The notes beneath the pieces are model-generated. The model searched no databases. It worked only from the letters and a program-made list of their open reading frames with translations, and had not been told where the DNA came from. Of a DNA stretch of 64,000 nucleotides, positions 34,208 to 49,179 are shown piece after piece (the stretch's first letter is position 1; every line of letters starts with the position of its first letter). The translations under genes and the position numbers were made by a program. The stretch comes from Panax quinquefolius. Taxonomy: Eukaryota; Streptophyta; Magnoliopsida; Apiales; Araliaceae. The DNA is taken from NCBI GenBank assembly GCA_020205615.1, contig CM035156.1, forward strand, positions 12,867,327 through 12,931,326. Reading direction: 5' to 3'.

Positions 34208-36060
34208 AATAAAGAATATTCAAGAACGCAATCAAATTGCAAAAAAATGCTAAACGTGTAAAATCGTAGTTTAAAAATTTTACAAACCATATACCCTGAT
34301 CACCCTTTATGCACAATTATTAATTAAACGAAAAGATAAAGAATAAAATCATACCTCAAGATCGAGCTTCCTCGTACAAGTTCACCTCCAAATCTTTTCG
34401 CTCAACTCAATCCACCGGTTTGGTTCTTCCTTTCGATCAACGCTAGCCACCCAAGTGTTCGGCCTCTGAGGTGATCCACCAAGGAAGAAGAAAATTCAAG
34501 AAGATGGTATATCGCTCAAACCCTAGTTTTCTATCTCTATAGAAAAAAATGCATTCCCAACAAATCGAATTATTACGATATTCAAAAAGTCAACAACCCA
34601 TCACCCATAATAAGACTCTCTTATTTATAGATATGGGCAACCCACCTTAACAATTAAGAAATTGGGTTTTATTTAATTAATTAAATTCTTTTAATTAATT
34701 AAGCTCCCTAATCTTATTAGGATAATTAATTAAACTCCTTTAACTAATTTTCCTTCCTAATCCAATTAGAATAAATGAGAGTACTTATATTAAATTAATT
34801 CCTAAACTCTTTAGAAATTAAAATAATAATAATTGTAATAATATTAATAAGACTCTCTTATTAATTTATATTTAATATTTCTAAAATATTAAATAATAAT
34901 ATTAAGCTATTTAATTTATTCTATCACCATAGATTAAATTAAATATACTTAACATATTATTACGATTATGCCATTAACTTCTTAAATAATTATTCTTCCT
35001 TTTATGGTGTGACCTTTTAGGTTCTCCATATTAAACCTATTGTGAATAAATCAATTAGAATAATTTAATCTTATTTAAATAAATAAATTAAATAATTAAT
35101 TTATTTAAATAAATAATATTTATTCTACAATAGTGATAAGCCTCCCAAATGATCAACGACTTTCCGTATAATATAGATTTCAACATTAATCATAAAAGAA
35201 CCTTTTCGAGTAAATAGTTACCGCATAATTCAATCCTTCCACCATACAATGTCCCAATTAAATATAAGACATGGAATTATCACAAGTCTTATTTTATTTA
35301 ATTATATGTATTTCGATCCTTAAATGCACAACTCCAAATAATGCAAATTAGAAACTCCTTTCTAATTTCATTCTCCGCCGCCAAGGACTACTGGGTCATC
35401 ATTTATCGAATCACATAGACATTTTTTCTTTATTGTAGTGGTAGATTCTTTATCGATCATACATTATCTCCATGTACAAACTTATTATACCCAAGCATAC
35501 CTTTGATATACCCTAAGGGTCTTAAGGAATAAGTCAAAGTATAACTCATCATACACAAGATACTATGATGATCTCAAGTCCAAGGATCACTTGTACTACT
35601 ATCACTACAGAATTCCTATCGACAGCAAGCAAAAAAACTCCATTAGGTATTCCTTAGCGAGCCAATGCTCAAAGGAACTTATTCTCTAATAAGCACCTAC
35701 ATACTTGCTTTTAGTGTTCCACACAAATGATCACGAGATCAATCATCCTCATCCAACGAGCAAGCAACGATGTACTAATCTATCCTGGATTCACTAATCC
35801 CCAATTTAGTAATCCAACGATTGGGAACTATTTTAGTTTTAAGCTTTCTAAGAATTTAGATCTCATTAGAATGATCATCATCATTATTCTAAAAGCATCG
35901 CTTAAAACTACGGGTTTATCACATATTATAAAACAAAGATCATGTAGATAATTAAAAGCCTTTAATAAATTAATACTTTTTATTAATAAATGAATAAGAT
36001 TGTTACAAAGTATACGCTTTATCATCAAACATGATCGGGCTTGTGTGCATACTACTTTCA
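34208..36060 (-). repeat. 3' LTR of Copia copy A
   Basis: Collinear with 41652-43504. On the minus strand it begins TGAAAGTAGTATG and ends GAATATT. A TATA-like ctataaataag lies at about 34620-34630 (minus). AT-rich, with no minisatellites. Confidence 0.85.
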
Positions 36061-36075
36061 ATCTCCCACTTGCAC
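36061..36075 (-). promoter_or_regulatory. Polypurine tract of Copia copy A
   Basis: On the minus strand GTGCAAGTGGGAGAT is directly followed by the LTR head TGAAAGTAG. CAAGTGGGAGAT is the classic sequence at this site in plant Copia elements. Confidence 0.85.
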
Positions 36076-36099
36076 TAAAGCCAATCGCCATGGTATCTC

Positions 36100-37060
36100 A
36101 TACTCTTCTTCTCTAAGTGACGATTATCCCATTCATTGGATAAGCTTTAGTTAATGGATATGTAATGTTGTTCATGAGAGTCCACTATCTCTATAGTGAT
36201 TTCCCATCTTCAATGATTCTAATAATCAAATGAAAGTGCCACAACACATGTTTAGATCCAAGATGAGACTTAGAACTATTCCTAGTTCTCAGAATGAACT
36301 TTTAATCCAAACAATCAACTCATAGCCTTTCATTTATAGCTATATACTTTGTCTTTATCATCACTAAACCAAAGAACTCTTTTGTCGCTTGAACCTTTTT
36401 CCAATTCACTCACACCACCGCTCAAGATAACGCTTTACCTTAAAGTGGATTTTTCTCGTCATCTTGGTCCGTCTCAAAAACTCGAGTCCGTTAAGCCCTC
36501 TAGTTTTAATTTAGACCCACCATGAATATGATCACATCCTTAGTGCCTAAGTACACTTTTTTAAGATGTTTTTCACCGACTCATAGTGAACTTCTCCATA
36601 ATACGACCGATCAACATCGTGTCTCGTATATTTCATCAGATACATGATTGTCACTCATGCGACCTCTCTTTTCGTGAGTCTGTGGGGACTATTAAGAGAG
36701 ATACACCCATACTCATCAACACGAGACATCTCTTGAGTTTGCCATGCTAAACGACTTTTAGCATCAAATGAATATACGCCTCGGGTTAAGTCGAGCATCC
36801 TTTAAATCTATCTATATAGATTTATATCCCCAATTAAGATACTCTTCCCAAATCATTCATGGAGGAATGTTTAGACAACTTTATCTTTACCGATCAGAGT
36901 ATTGGTATGTCATTCCTCATCCGTAGTATATCAACATATAATACTAGAAATGTCACGACGCCCCCCAATCGAATTCTTTTTGTACACACTAGGTTCATTC
37001 TTATTTTTGATAAAATCAAACTCTTTTGATCGCTTCATCAAAACGAATGTTCCATATTTG
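36100..37060 (-). pseudogene. Copia reverse transcriptase and RNase H remnants
   Basis: Read on the minus strand in shifting frames. Near 36925-36950 the RT active-site region encodes LVLYVD, but one of the two expected aspartate codons of YVDD is missing. GNDIP-like and RMLDLTR-like words follow (to about 36780). At 36540-36600 ESVKNILK and at 36470-36500 LTDSSFQS match the Copia RNase H region. Many shifts and stops are present. It cannot be functional as written, although part of the damage may be sequence error. Confidence 0.65.
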
Positions 37061-37924
37061 AGAAACTTGCTTCAATCCATTTCTCCGAGTGTCACAACAC
37101 TTACCTCATCAGATGTAATCGATCATCATCTTCTATGATGTGTACATCATCATCATCATCATCCATGATGAATCCATACCTCCTAGGTATCTTCTTGGTA
37201 CTATTCCGCATTTACGATCTCTACATGGTACAAATAGGTCTATCTACAAAGTTCCTCTTATTCGACTTATATAAGGTTTTGTGGTTCTTGAACTCTTCAA
37301 GATCTATTATCCTCCCACTAGCCCCTTTTAATGATAAACACCTTTATCTTGTATGCGCAACGTGTTTTTCGCAACAAACACCTTTTGCTAAGTAGATTAT
37401 AGAACATATACCCTAAACTTACTTTAGATGTCCCACAAATCAGACATTATCAAATCTTGTCCCAAGCTTATCCTTTGAAACCTTTTCACATAAGTCGACA
37501 ACCCCTTATCTTAACATACTTAAGATTAGAATCCTCCCCGTCCATAACTTTTATGGAGTCTTCAATGGATTTTGAGGTTACCTTTTTCGTAGATATGCAA
37601 ATTTTTTCTAGATATTATCCTGTAAGGATACCGAATGCTCAGAAAAATCATTATGGACCGCATCTATGTCCAACAAGGTACGATTTTTCCTTTCGATACA
37701 TCAATCAATTATTACAGATCGATGTGTCCATTATGAGAAAACCATTTGAGATGATCTAGAAACTTATCAGACAAGTATTTATTCCTCGATCTAATCAAAG
37801 AATCTTAATACTTTGCCAATTTGTTTCACTTCAATTTTTTTGAACCTTTCAAATAATTCACACTCAGATTTCAAAGAAATACACACATTCAACTCTTTTC
37901 AAATGATCATCTCCTTTTCTTATA

Positions 37925-38119
37925 CTAGTTTTGTTCAATATGCAAAATTATTTTTTCACGTAAGTCAAGTATACAAAATTTATTAAGTAATATTCCATTT
38001 ATAAAAACATTATTATTATAAATAGAACAACAATTGTTCTTAATTATAATACCAAAGATTTCATCATTCAACAATAAAATGGAAATAATATTTTTAACAA
38101 GAACCGAATACAATAACAA
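37925..38119 (-). pseudogene. Copia gag-pre-integrase domain remnant
   Basis: An open stretch of 64 codons contains KNIISILLLN, then IIIKNNCCSIYNNNVF, and ends near FCILDL. That is the pattern of the GAG-pre-integrase domain that follows the protease in plant Copia polyproteins. The homologous stretch in copy B is at 51146-51388. The integrase core expected next (lower coordinates) was not recognised, so it is deleted or decayed. Confidence 0.75.
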
Positions 38120-38379
38120 CTTATCGACTTAATAGATTTGCCCAGTAGTATTGCTAAACTATAAGTTTCTATACTAATGCAAAGAACCTTTTGCTTCATT
38201 TCCCACACATAGATTACTTATATTTGTTTAGCTTTCTACTCGCTTGGTCCCTTCATAAATCTATATTTATGATAACCAAAGCTCAGATCCAATACCCAAG
38301 TAGAACCTCGACTTTAAAGAAAATTTATTTTTAAATCATGAACAAAATTGATTTGTAACCAAAACTTCACTAAGCTTCT

Positions 38380-39150
38380 TTGTTAGCTTCTCTCGCAAGA
38401 TGCTTCTCGCAGCTTTTTTTCCAAAGGTCCGTGCTTATTGCAAGCGGGAAGCAAACCCTTTGCTATCCATATCGCTTTTGTTCTTATTATCCTTTGTTTA
38501 CGCCTTTCTATTTACCTTCTTTGAATCGCTCTTCTTTTCGTAAGATCCTTTGCCCCTACCAAGAAGACTCTGGATCTTTCTTGTCGAAAGTGACTCTCAA
38601 CATTTTTCAATATGTTAAGCAAATCAACGAGGTCGATATCTAGCTTGTTCATATGAAAAATTCACAACAATTGTGAAAGGAGTCCGGAGTGAGTGCAAGA
38701 TCAAATCTCGCTCAACTCTCCATCCATGACAAAACCAATTGTCCTAATCGATCAATCAAATTGATTATGTTAAGAACTTTTGTCTGCATTATAGTGCCAT
38801 CGGGCCATTCTAGATCTAAGAGCTCCTTAGATATCCGATATCTATCACCCCCATTTTCCTCACCATCAACTACTTGATGTGCAGAATATAAGAGAGAGCA
38901 TCCATAGTTTCACGCCGACGTCAAGCTCACATCTCATGGATGCGAGCATGATGCATCGAGCCAATCAGGCATCATCTCGCCACTTTCTAAAAGTAGCAAT
39001 CTCTTCCTCGAGGCATTGTTCTAAACTATCAGGGATATAATAGGCGATATGATGACATAAGATAGCTTTTTCACCATGAGAACTATTCTCAAATTCCTTA
39101 ACCAATCCGCTTAATTCTTGGCCCGTTAATTTAGCATCTAATATGCTTCG
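38380..39150 (-). pseudogene. Copia gag remnant with zinc knuckle
   Basis: On the minus strand, ARCIMLASM (about 38930-38960) and MNKLDIDLVDLLNILKNVES (about 38595-38655) match the UBN2-type gag of plant Copia elements. A degenerate zinc knuckle (CNKHG...) lies near 38410-38450. Frame shifts separate the blocks. Confidence 0.7.
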
Positions 39151-41651
<2,501 letters not shown>

Positions 41652-43504
41652 TGTAATATTCAAGAACGCAATCAAATTGCATAAATAAATGCTAAACGCG
41701 TAAAAATCGTAGTTTAAAAATTTTTACAAACCATATACCCGATCACCCTTTATGCACAATTATTAATTAAACGAAAAGATAAAGAATAAAATCATACCTC
41801 AAGATCGAGCTTCCTCAGTACAAGTTCACCTCCAAATCCTTTCGCTCAACTCAATCCACCGGCTTTGGTTCCTTCCTTCGATCAACGCTAGCCACCCAAG
41901 TGTTTCGGCCTCTAGAGGTGATCCACCAAGGAAGAAGAAAATTCAAGAAGAAGGGTATTCGCTCAAACCCTAGTTTTTCTATCTCTATAGAAAAGGGCGC
42001 ATTCCAAACAAATTGAATTATTACGACAAGTTGAAAAGTCAACAACCCCATCACCCATAATAAGACTCTCTCTTATTTATAGATGTGGGCAACCCACCTT
42101 AACAATTAAGGAATTGGGTTTTATTTAATTAATTAAATTTTTAATTAATTAAGCTCCCTAATCTTATTAGTGATAATTAATTAAACTCCTTTAACTAATT
42201 TTCCTTCCTAATCCAATTAGAAATAAATGAGAGTACTTATATTAAATTAATTCCTAAACTCTTTTAGAAATTAAAATAATAATAATTGTAATAATATTAA
42301 TAAGACTCTCTTATTAATTTATATTTAATATTTCTAAAATATTAAATAATAATATTAAGCTATTTAATTTATTCTATCACCATAGATTAAATTAAATATA
42401 CTTAACATATTATTACGATTATGCCATTAACTTCTTAAATAATTATTCTTCCTTTTATGGTGTGACCCTTTAGTTCTCCATATTAAACCTACAGTGAATA
42501 AATCAATTAGAATAATTCTAATCTTATTTAAATAAATAAATTAAACAATTAATTTATTTAAATAAATAATATTTATTCTACAATAGGATAAGTTTCCCTA
42601 ATGATCAACGACTTTCCGTATAATATAGATTTCAACATTAATCATAAAAGAACCTTTCGAGTAAATAGTTACCGCATAATTCAATCCTTCCACCATACAA
42701 TGTCCCAATTAAATATAAGATATGGAATTATCACAAGTCTTATTTTATTTAATTATATGTATTTCGATCCTTAAATGCACAACTCCAAATAATGCAAATT
42801 AGAAACTCCTTTCTAATTTCATTCTCGCCGCCAAGGACTACTGGTTGTCATTTATCGATCTAATCACATAGACATTTCTCTTTTTTATTAGAAGTGGTAG
42901 ATTCTTTATCGATCATACATTATCTCCACGTACAACTTATTATACCCAAGCATACCTTTTGATATACCCTAAGGGTCTTAAGGAATAAGTCAAAGTATAA
43001 CTCATCATACACAAGATACTATGATGATCTCAAGTCCAAGGATCACTTGACTACTATCACTACAGAATTCCTATCGACAGCAAATAAAACTCCATTAGGT
43101 ATTCCTTAGCGAGCCAATGCTCAAAGGAACTTATTCTCTAATAAGCACCTACATACTTGCTTTTAGTGTTCCACACAAATGATCATGAGATCAATCATCC
43201 TCATCCAACGAAAGCAAGAACGATGTACCAATCTATCCTGGATTCACTAATCCCCAATTTAGTAATCCAACGATTGGGAACTATTTTAGTTTTAAGCTTT
43301 CTAAGAATTTAGATCTCATTAGAATGATCATCATCATTATTCTAAAAGCATCGCTTAAAACTACGGGTTTATCACATATTATAAAACAAAGATCATGAGA
43401 TAATTAAAAGCCTTTAATAAATTAATACTTTTATTAATAAATGAATAAGATTGTTACAAAGTATATGCTTTATCATCAAACATGATCGCATCATTATACT
43501 ACTT
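41652..43504 (-). repeat. 5' LTR of Copia copy A
   Basis: Starts TGTAATATTC and ends TACTACTT in plus-strand reading. Collinear with 34208-36060, differing mainly by short indels. Confidence 0.85.
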
Positions 43505-44790
43505 GATGTTCCAAATGTAATAATAAAGATGGAACTGCATCCAAGCGTAAAACACACATGATAGATATTCCAATGTGAATGATAAAGATTTTAACTGTGT
43601 CCTGTAAAACACACGCATGTGATGTTCCAACAGTATAATAAAGATTTTAACCAGTCCCGTAAAACACATGCATGTGATGTTCCAACAAAATAATAAAGAA
43701 TGGAACCAGTCCTGTAAAACACACAGCATGTGATGTCCCAAATGTATTAATAAAGAATGTCACCAAGTATAGGGTAAACCACGATACAAAGTTATTCCAA
43801 ATGTAATAATAAGCAAAGAATAACAATGCCTTTCTTCACTTAATAAGAAAGAATAACACCCTTTACATTTGGTAAAGAGATTGAATATCGCAGTAGCAAG
43901 AATAAAAAATACTCTTCTTCTTTCTCTATTATTCTCTCTATACTTTCTCTCTATAGCTCAATGAATTCGTGAAAATAATAAAGCACTAGCCTCTATATAT
44001 AGAAGATTTCTAGCTTAAGACCGCCGTGTGAAAAGGCAAAGGGCTCGATCGAATCGATAATGTGAAAGAAAAGTGGTTCGACGCCTCAGTAATGTGAAAC
44101 GACAAGTGGTTCGACGCTCGTAATGTGAAACGACAAGTGGTTCGGACGTCTGCAAAGGTAATTACTATCGACGAAGGTAATTACTATTCACAAGGGTAAT
44201 TACTATCGACGAAGGTAATTACTTATTCACAAGGGTAATTACTATCGACGAAAAAGTAATTACTATCGACGAAGGTAAATACTATCGATTTAAGGTAATT
44301 ACTATTCACAAAGGTAATTACTATCGACGTAAGAGACTTGTATGATGACATATACGAGTCCCCCCATAAAATAATCAAACTTACCACAAATCATTTTATT
44401 TTAATCAACACATATTTAATCTTTCAACAATTATTAATCATTTAAAACTTGTCGCCTCAATTATTGATTTAATACTATAACATATTATATGTATGATACT
44501 GCGACAATAATCAATCAATAATATAATAGATATGACGCAAAGAATTATCAGTAAGTAATAATCGAAGATATTGAAATGACTTCACGTAGTATCAATAATC
44601 AATACCGCATTTACGTAACCATCGCCAGACATCGCATTTTTTACCACCGCAAGTTCAACAGCTTTTAACAAAGAATACCTCCTACCAAGTTATTTTTATA
44701 AAATATTTTTAACGCTTTCTCAATCCAACAATAATTCGCTAGGGGTCCACCAAATGATTGAGCCATCAGTATTTAATATTCCCTAACAAA
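43505..44790 (-). mobile_element. Gypsy LTR fragment, solo-LTR subfamily (copy A)
   Basis: The complement of about 9310-10675 of the solo LTR. It includes ~59-bp hairpin repeats (43505-43790), a TATA box tatatatagag at about 43993-44002 (minus), and ~21-bp gacgaaggtaattact repeats (44155-44330). It joins abruptly to a plus-strand LTR near 44790. Confidence 0.8.
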
Positions 44791-46954
44791 AGTACAAATG
44801 ACATCGGCGAAAAGTTTTACCGCCGATATCGCTGAACTACTCGATAAGTAAAAGTACAAAGAATACGGTGTACGTTGATAAGAAGACACCAGATCGATTA
44901 TCGATGCTTATGTAGAAGTCACTCATTTTGATTCCATTATTGTCAGCTTTATTAATAATATGAATTATTATAAATGATAACGACGCTTTTGTTTTATTTG
45001 TATTATTAACGTAATAAAATAGAAACATTTTTTATATAAAATGTAATACTTTATTAAAGTTATTCTATAAATAAAATATATTATATTTTATTACATAGTG
45101 TTTAAGTCAGCATAAGATTGGTTTGCATATAAGGTTTGTATAGTAAAATGTTTTATATAAATAGAATATATTATATTTTATTTAAAAGATTTTGTTTAAA
45201 TACGGACCGTCGATTAAAGTAAATCAATCTGACCGTCTCATGGATTAATTACTACGCATTCTATTTTCCTATAAATAAAGCTCATTCTTCATTATTTTCT
45301 TACTTAATTCACCGAAACTCTGTAGAGAAAATTATGTAGAGAAGCTTATGAGAGAAAATCTATGTAGAGAAAGAAGAAGAGTATTCGTACTTCACTACTT
45401 TGATATCCAAAGGTCTTTTACTAGTAGTGGATATTATTTGTCATTCTGTAAGTGGTGTTATTCTTCTTATTCATGAAGAGAACTTCATTATTCCATTCAT
45501 TATTATTCTCGCTGAATAACTCAAAAAAGGGTATACCCTATACATAACCTCAGATATGCTAGATACCCTATACTTGGTGAAATCCTATGTTATTCCATTC
45601 TTATTTATTCTCTGGCTGAATAACTCGTATACGCTTAATCCCTTATACTTGGTGATCTTCTTCCGTTATTCCATTCTTTATTATTCTCGCTGAATATCCT
45701 CGCTCAGTGTGGTTTTACAATTTGACCAAGTTATATTGCTTATTATTCCGCATTTATTATTCTCGCTGAATATCATGTCTGTGTGTTTTACACCCCACCT
45801 AGTTCCATTGTTTATTATTCAACATTTATTATTCTGGTTGATCATCCTCGCTTGTGAATTTCACCGACTCGTTCCGTTATTATTATTCCGCTGAATAACC
45901 TCGCCTATGCTAAGTACCGCATTTACGGTGATTTCTTTTGTTATTCCATTCTTTATTATACCCAAATAAGTTAAAACTTTGACTTCTATTATACTCCATG
46001 AAATTAGTAGAATGTCCTCGATATTCATGCTTTTCATCCAAAGATCTTTCATGGAAATATTCTTCCTCGATCATTCTCAATTTTACTCTACAAAACAAAG
46101 ATTCGTCGACAATTGACGTTATTAATTCTCGGATAAAATAATTTTGAACTTGTTTTATCAATTATTATGTCATCACATCATCCTCATGTTATATTATGTT
46201 ATCTTCGCTTACGCATAGATGAACTTAGTATGATTATGCACTTGTGGATCATTCTAAGATAATCACGGCTTGTTATAAATGATGTGATAAAAGTCCTCAA
46301 AGGTCTGTAGAATGCAAAAATGATGGATAGTTTTTGGTATGATTATGACCAGGGTGATTCTAAGATAGTCATTTACTCATTGATAATTTGATGAAAATCA
46401 TCGACGCGGTACAAGGATGATTAGATATTGTGGTTTATTCATTAAACCGAGTCTTAGTGATAAAATTTATGAAAACCTTTAAAACCTAAAAGATAGTAGA
46501 TTTTATTTTCTACTCAATTTTTAATGGATCAGATATTCACCGCAGCTTAAACCGGGTTGTTTATTGTATTTTATCGCTTTAACACCATCAAGGCTAATGA
46601 TAATTTATTCTCGCATTATCTTAGTCATAATATTTCTTATCGGGCTAGCTGAGCTTCACCTTTTCTTTCACCGTTTCTCTGTGAAATGAGAACATACCGA
46701 CGAAGCCTCAGAACTGAGTAATGGTCCGTGAGGATAAGATTAGTAGTCCTCACTATTCCGTGAAATAGTGGATAATAGTTGTAATGAGGACTCCTTTCGA
46801 GTTTGTATAATATCTAGTGTACAATATTTGTATTCAAACTCACGCTTACGTCGATTGCATACCTACGCTTATGTTAGTAAGTTGTATTCAATTTATGTAC
46901 CATGTAAGTGGCGCACCCAAGACGGGTGACGATACCTAATTTTGGGGCGCCACA
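44791..46954 (+). mobile_element. Gypsy LTR fragment, 9011/18548 subfamily (copy A)
   Basis: A plus-strand LTR lacking about the first 430 bases and ending GGGGCGCCACA. The TATA box is at 45270-45279, followed by the aga-rich leader and hairpin-type repeats (45480-45900). The tail ctagctgagcttcacc to the end is collinear with 9011-12000 read backwards. Confidence 0.8.
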
Positions 46955-47988
46955 ATCTGCCTTTATGCAAGCACCGCAAAGCATGGTGATTTCTTTTATT
47001 ATTCCATTCTTTATTATACTCAACAAAGTTAAAGTTTCACTTTCTATACTCCATGAAATTAGTATAATATCCTCGATATTTTCGCTTTATCCAAAGATCT
47101 TCATGGAAATATTCTTCCGAGCATTCTTGAATTTTACTCTACAAAGAAGTATCATGTCGACAATTTGGACTTATTAGTTCTTGAATAAATTAATTTCGAA
47201 CTTGTTTTATTGAATTCTTATATCATCATCATCATCCTCATGTTTATATTTTTTTTTTGAAGTCATCTGCGCCTTCAGAGTAATGGATGAACTTTGGTAT
47301 GATTATAACCAGGATTATTCTTGCGTAATCACGATCGAATGTTACAAATGATGTGGTAAAAGTCCTTATCGTCCCAGAGTATCATGGATGGATGTCTTGT
47401 GGCATGATCACGACCATCGATGAATACACGAATATCCTCGCCTGTGGTATGGATAATTTGTGGTCGCGACCCTAATGAATATCCTCGCCGAAAAGGTGGA
47501 TGATGTGGATTATTATTCACCGAGTCTCAACGATAAAAGTGATGAAAACCTTTTAAATCGTAAAAATAGTATATTTTATTCTCTACTGACTTTTTTTTAA
47601 TGGATCGTATGTTTCACTGCAGCTTAAACTTGATGTCTATCAGATTTTATTCTCGCATTATCTTAGTCATAATATTTCTTACTAAAGGCTAGTTGAGCTC
47701 ACCCTTTTTTCACCGCTTTCTTTTTGGAAATGAGAACGAATGGGACTAGCTGTGAACCCGAGTGACTTACATCCGTATGATAAGATTAGTAGTCCTCACT
47801 ATTCCGTTAAATAAAGGTGACAATAAATGTAATGAGTACTTATTCTCGAGAGTTGAATATCGTCTGTAAGACAATATTTGTATTAAAACTCACGCCTTTC
47901 TTGTCAGATATTAAAGATTGTATTTTTATTCTGCATCATGTATTTGGCACTTAGAATAGGTGATGTATACCTATTTTTCAAAGCCACA
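46955..47988 (+). mobile_element. 3' part of a Gypsy LTR (copy A)
   Basis: Collinear with the last kilobase of the solo LTR (from about 10690), ending in a degraded caaagccaca where copy B has ggggcgtcaca. It follows the previous LTR end directly. Confidence 0.75.
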
Positions 47989-48904
47989 TTCTGGCCCGTG
48001 TAGAGGGAAAGATGAATTGTTAATGAATATCTTCGACGTAGCAGCAAAGATGAATTTATTAAGATGATTATGAGCAGGATTCGTGATTTGGTATAACTAT
48101 GATTTTGATGTTTCGTGAAGATATGTGATGAAAATTATCTTCGTTCCTGGTGCGTAAAAGGAATTGTAATCACAATTATGATTATGAGTTATTCATATGA
48201 TTTTGGATAGAATCATGATTGATGTTACAGTGATAAAACATTATCAGGACTTTTAACATGGAGAAGATAATCGAATTCGACGGTCTATTCGACTTTTTAA
48301 TGGATTGTTCGTCTCAACGCAAACTATGGTTAAAAGTTTTATCATCTACCATATATTCTAAATCTCCCGATTTATTATTGATAAAAGCTATCGATAATTT
48401 AATTATCTTTAGTTATGATATTCTTTATCGGGCTAGTTGTGGCTCACCCTTTTGCTTCACAATTCCTTCTGTGTAATAAGAGTGTATGGGTTTGAAATGG
48501 ATAACAGGGGAATATAATGACGGTCTATACCGCCGAGGTTCTCCCTAAATAGTATGGAAATAATTTTTCGAGAACTTTAGATAAGTTGTGTCGATCAGTA
48601 TACGTTATTTGATATTTAATTTTGGTGAACCAAGTAGGTGAGGCTTAACTCAACTTTGGAAGGGTGTTTTGTCACCGCTATACCAGATGTCTAAATGACA
48701 TACAACCCCAAGTTATCATAAGATGTGGTCAGGCACATCCACTTCGAAAGTATATCTACGAAAGCACTACCTATACGATCTTCGAGTTTATTTGAAATGT
48801 AATTTCACTGGAGACAATGGAGATAGTTATATGTCAAGAGAAGACTCACCATTGTAAGGAACATTATAGTAATCTTCTCGTTTTTCTTTGGGTTCTATTA
48901 TAGA
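47989..48904 (+). mobile_element. Gypsy LTR-like segment without normal end (copy A)
   Basis: Contains the family words atgaatatcttcg, gggctagttgtgg and ctcaccc, but no TG...CA end. It runs into the head of another LTR at 48905. About 360 bases before that (from 48545) have no match elsewhere in the window except copy B (62230-62591). Confidence 0.55.
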
Positions 48905-49079
48905 AGACCCCACTTTTATAAATAAAGATGAATTTTTCTATAAATATTATTTTGAATATTATGGAATAAATTTGATATAATGTTATAGTTGTGGGTAATA
49001 TTTATAAATTTTGCAAAGTACGCAAGTCATTATAAAATATTCGTTTGTAAATATTCTGCGTTGTGGGTCCACCAATGAT
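48905..49079 (+). mobile_element. Gypsy LTR head, cut by the gap
   Basis: The first 175 bases of a solo-LTR-type head (agaccccacttttataaa onwards), matching 9157-9350. It is ended by the run of Ns. Confidence 0.8.
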
Positions 49080-49179
49080 NNNNNNNNNNNNNNNNNNNNN
49101 NNNNNNNNNNNNNNNNNNNNNNNNNNNNNNNNNNNNNNNNNNNNNNNNNNNNNNNNNNNNNNNNNNNNNNNNNNNNNNN
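49080..49179. other. Assembly gap of exactly 100 Ns
   Basis: One hundred undetermined bases, a common placeholder length for gaps of unknown size. Left is a Gypsy LTR head; right is the end of a Copia LTR. Confidence 0.99.
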
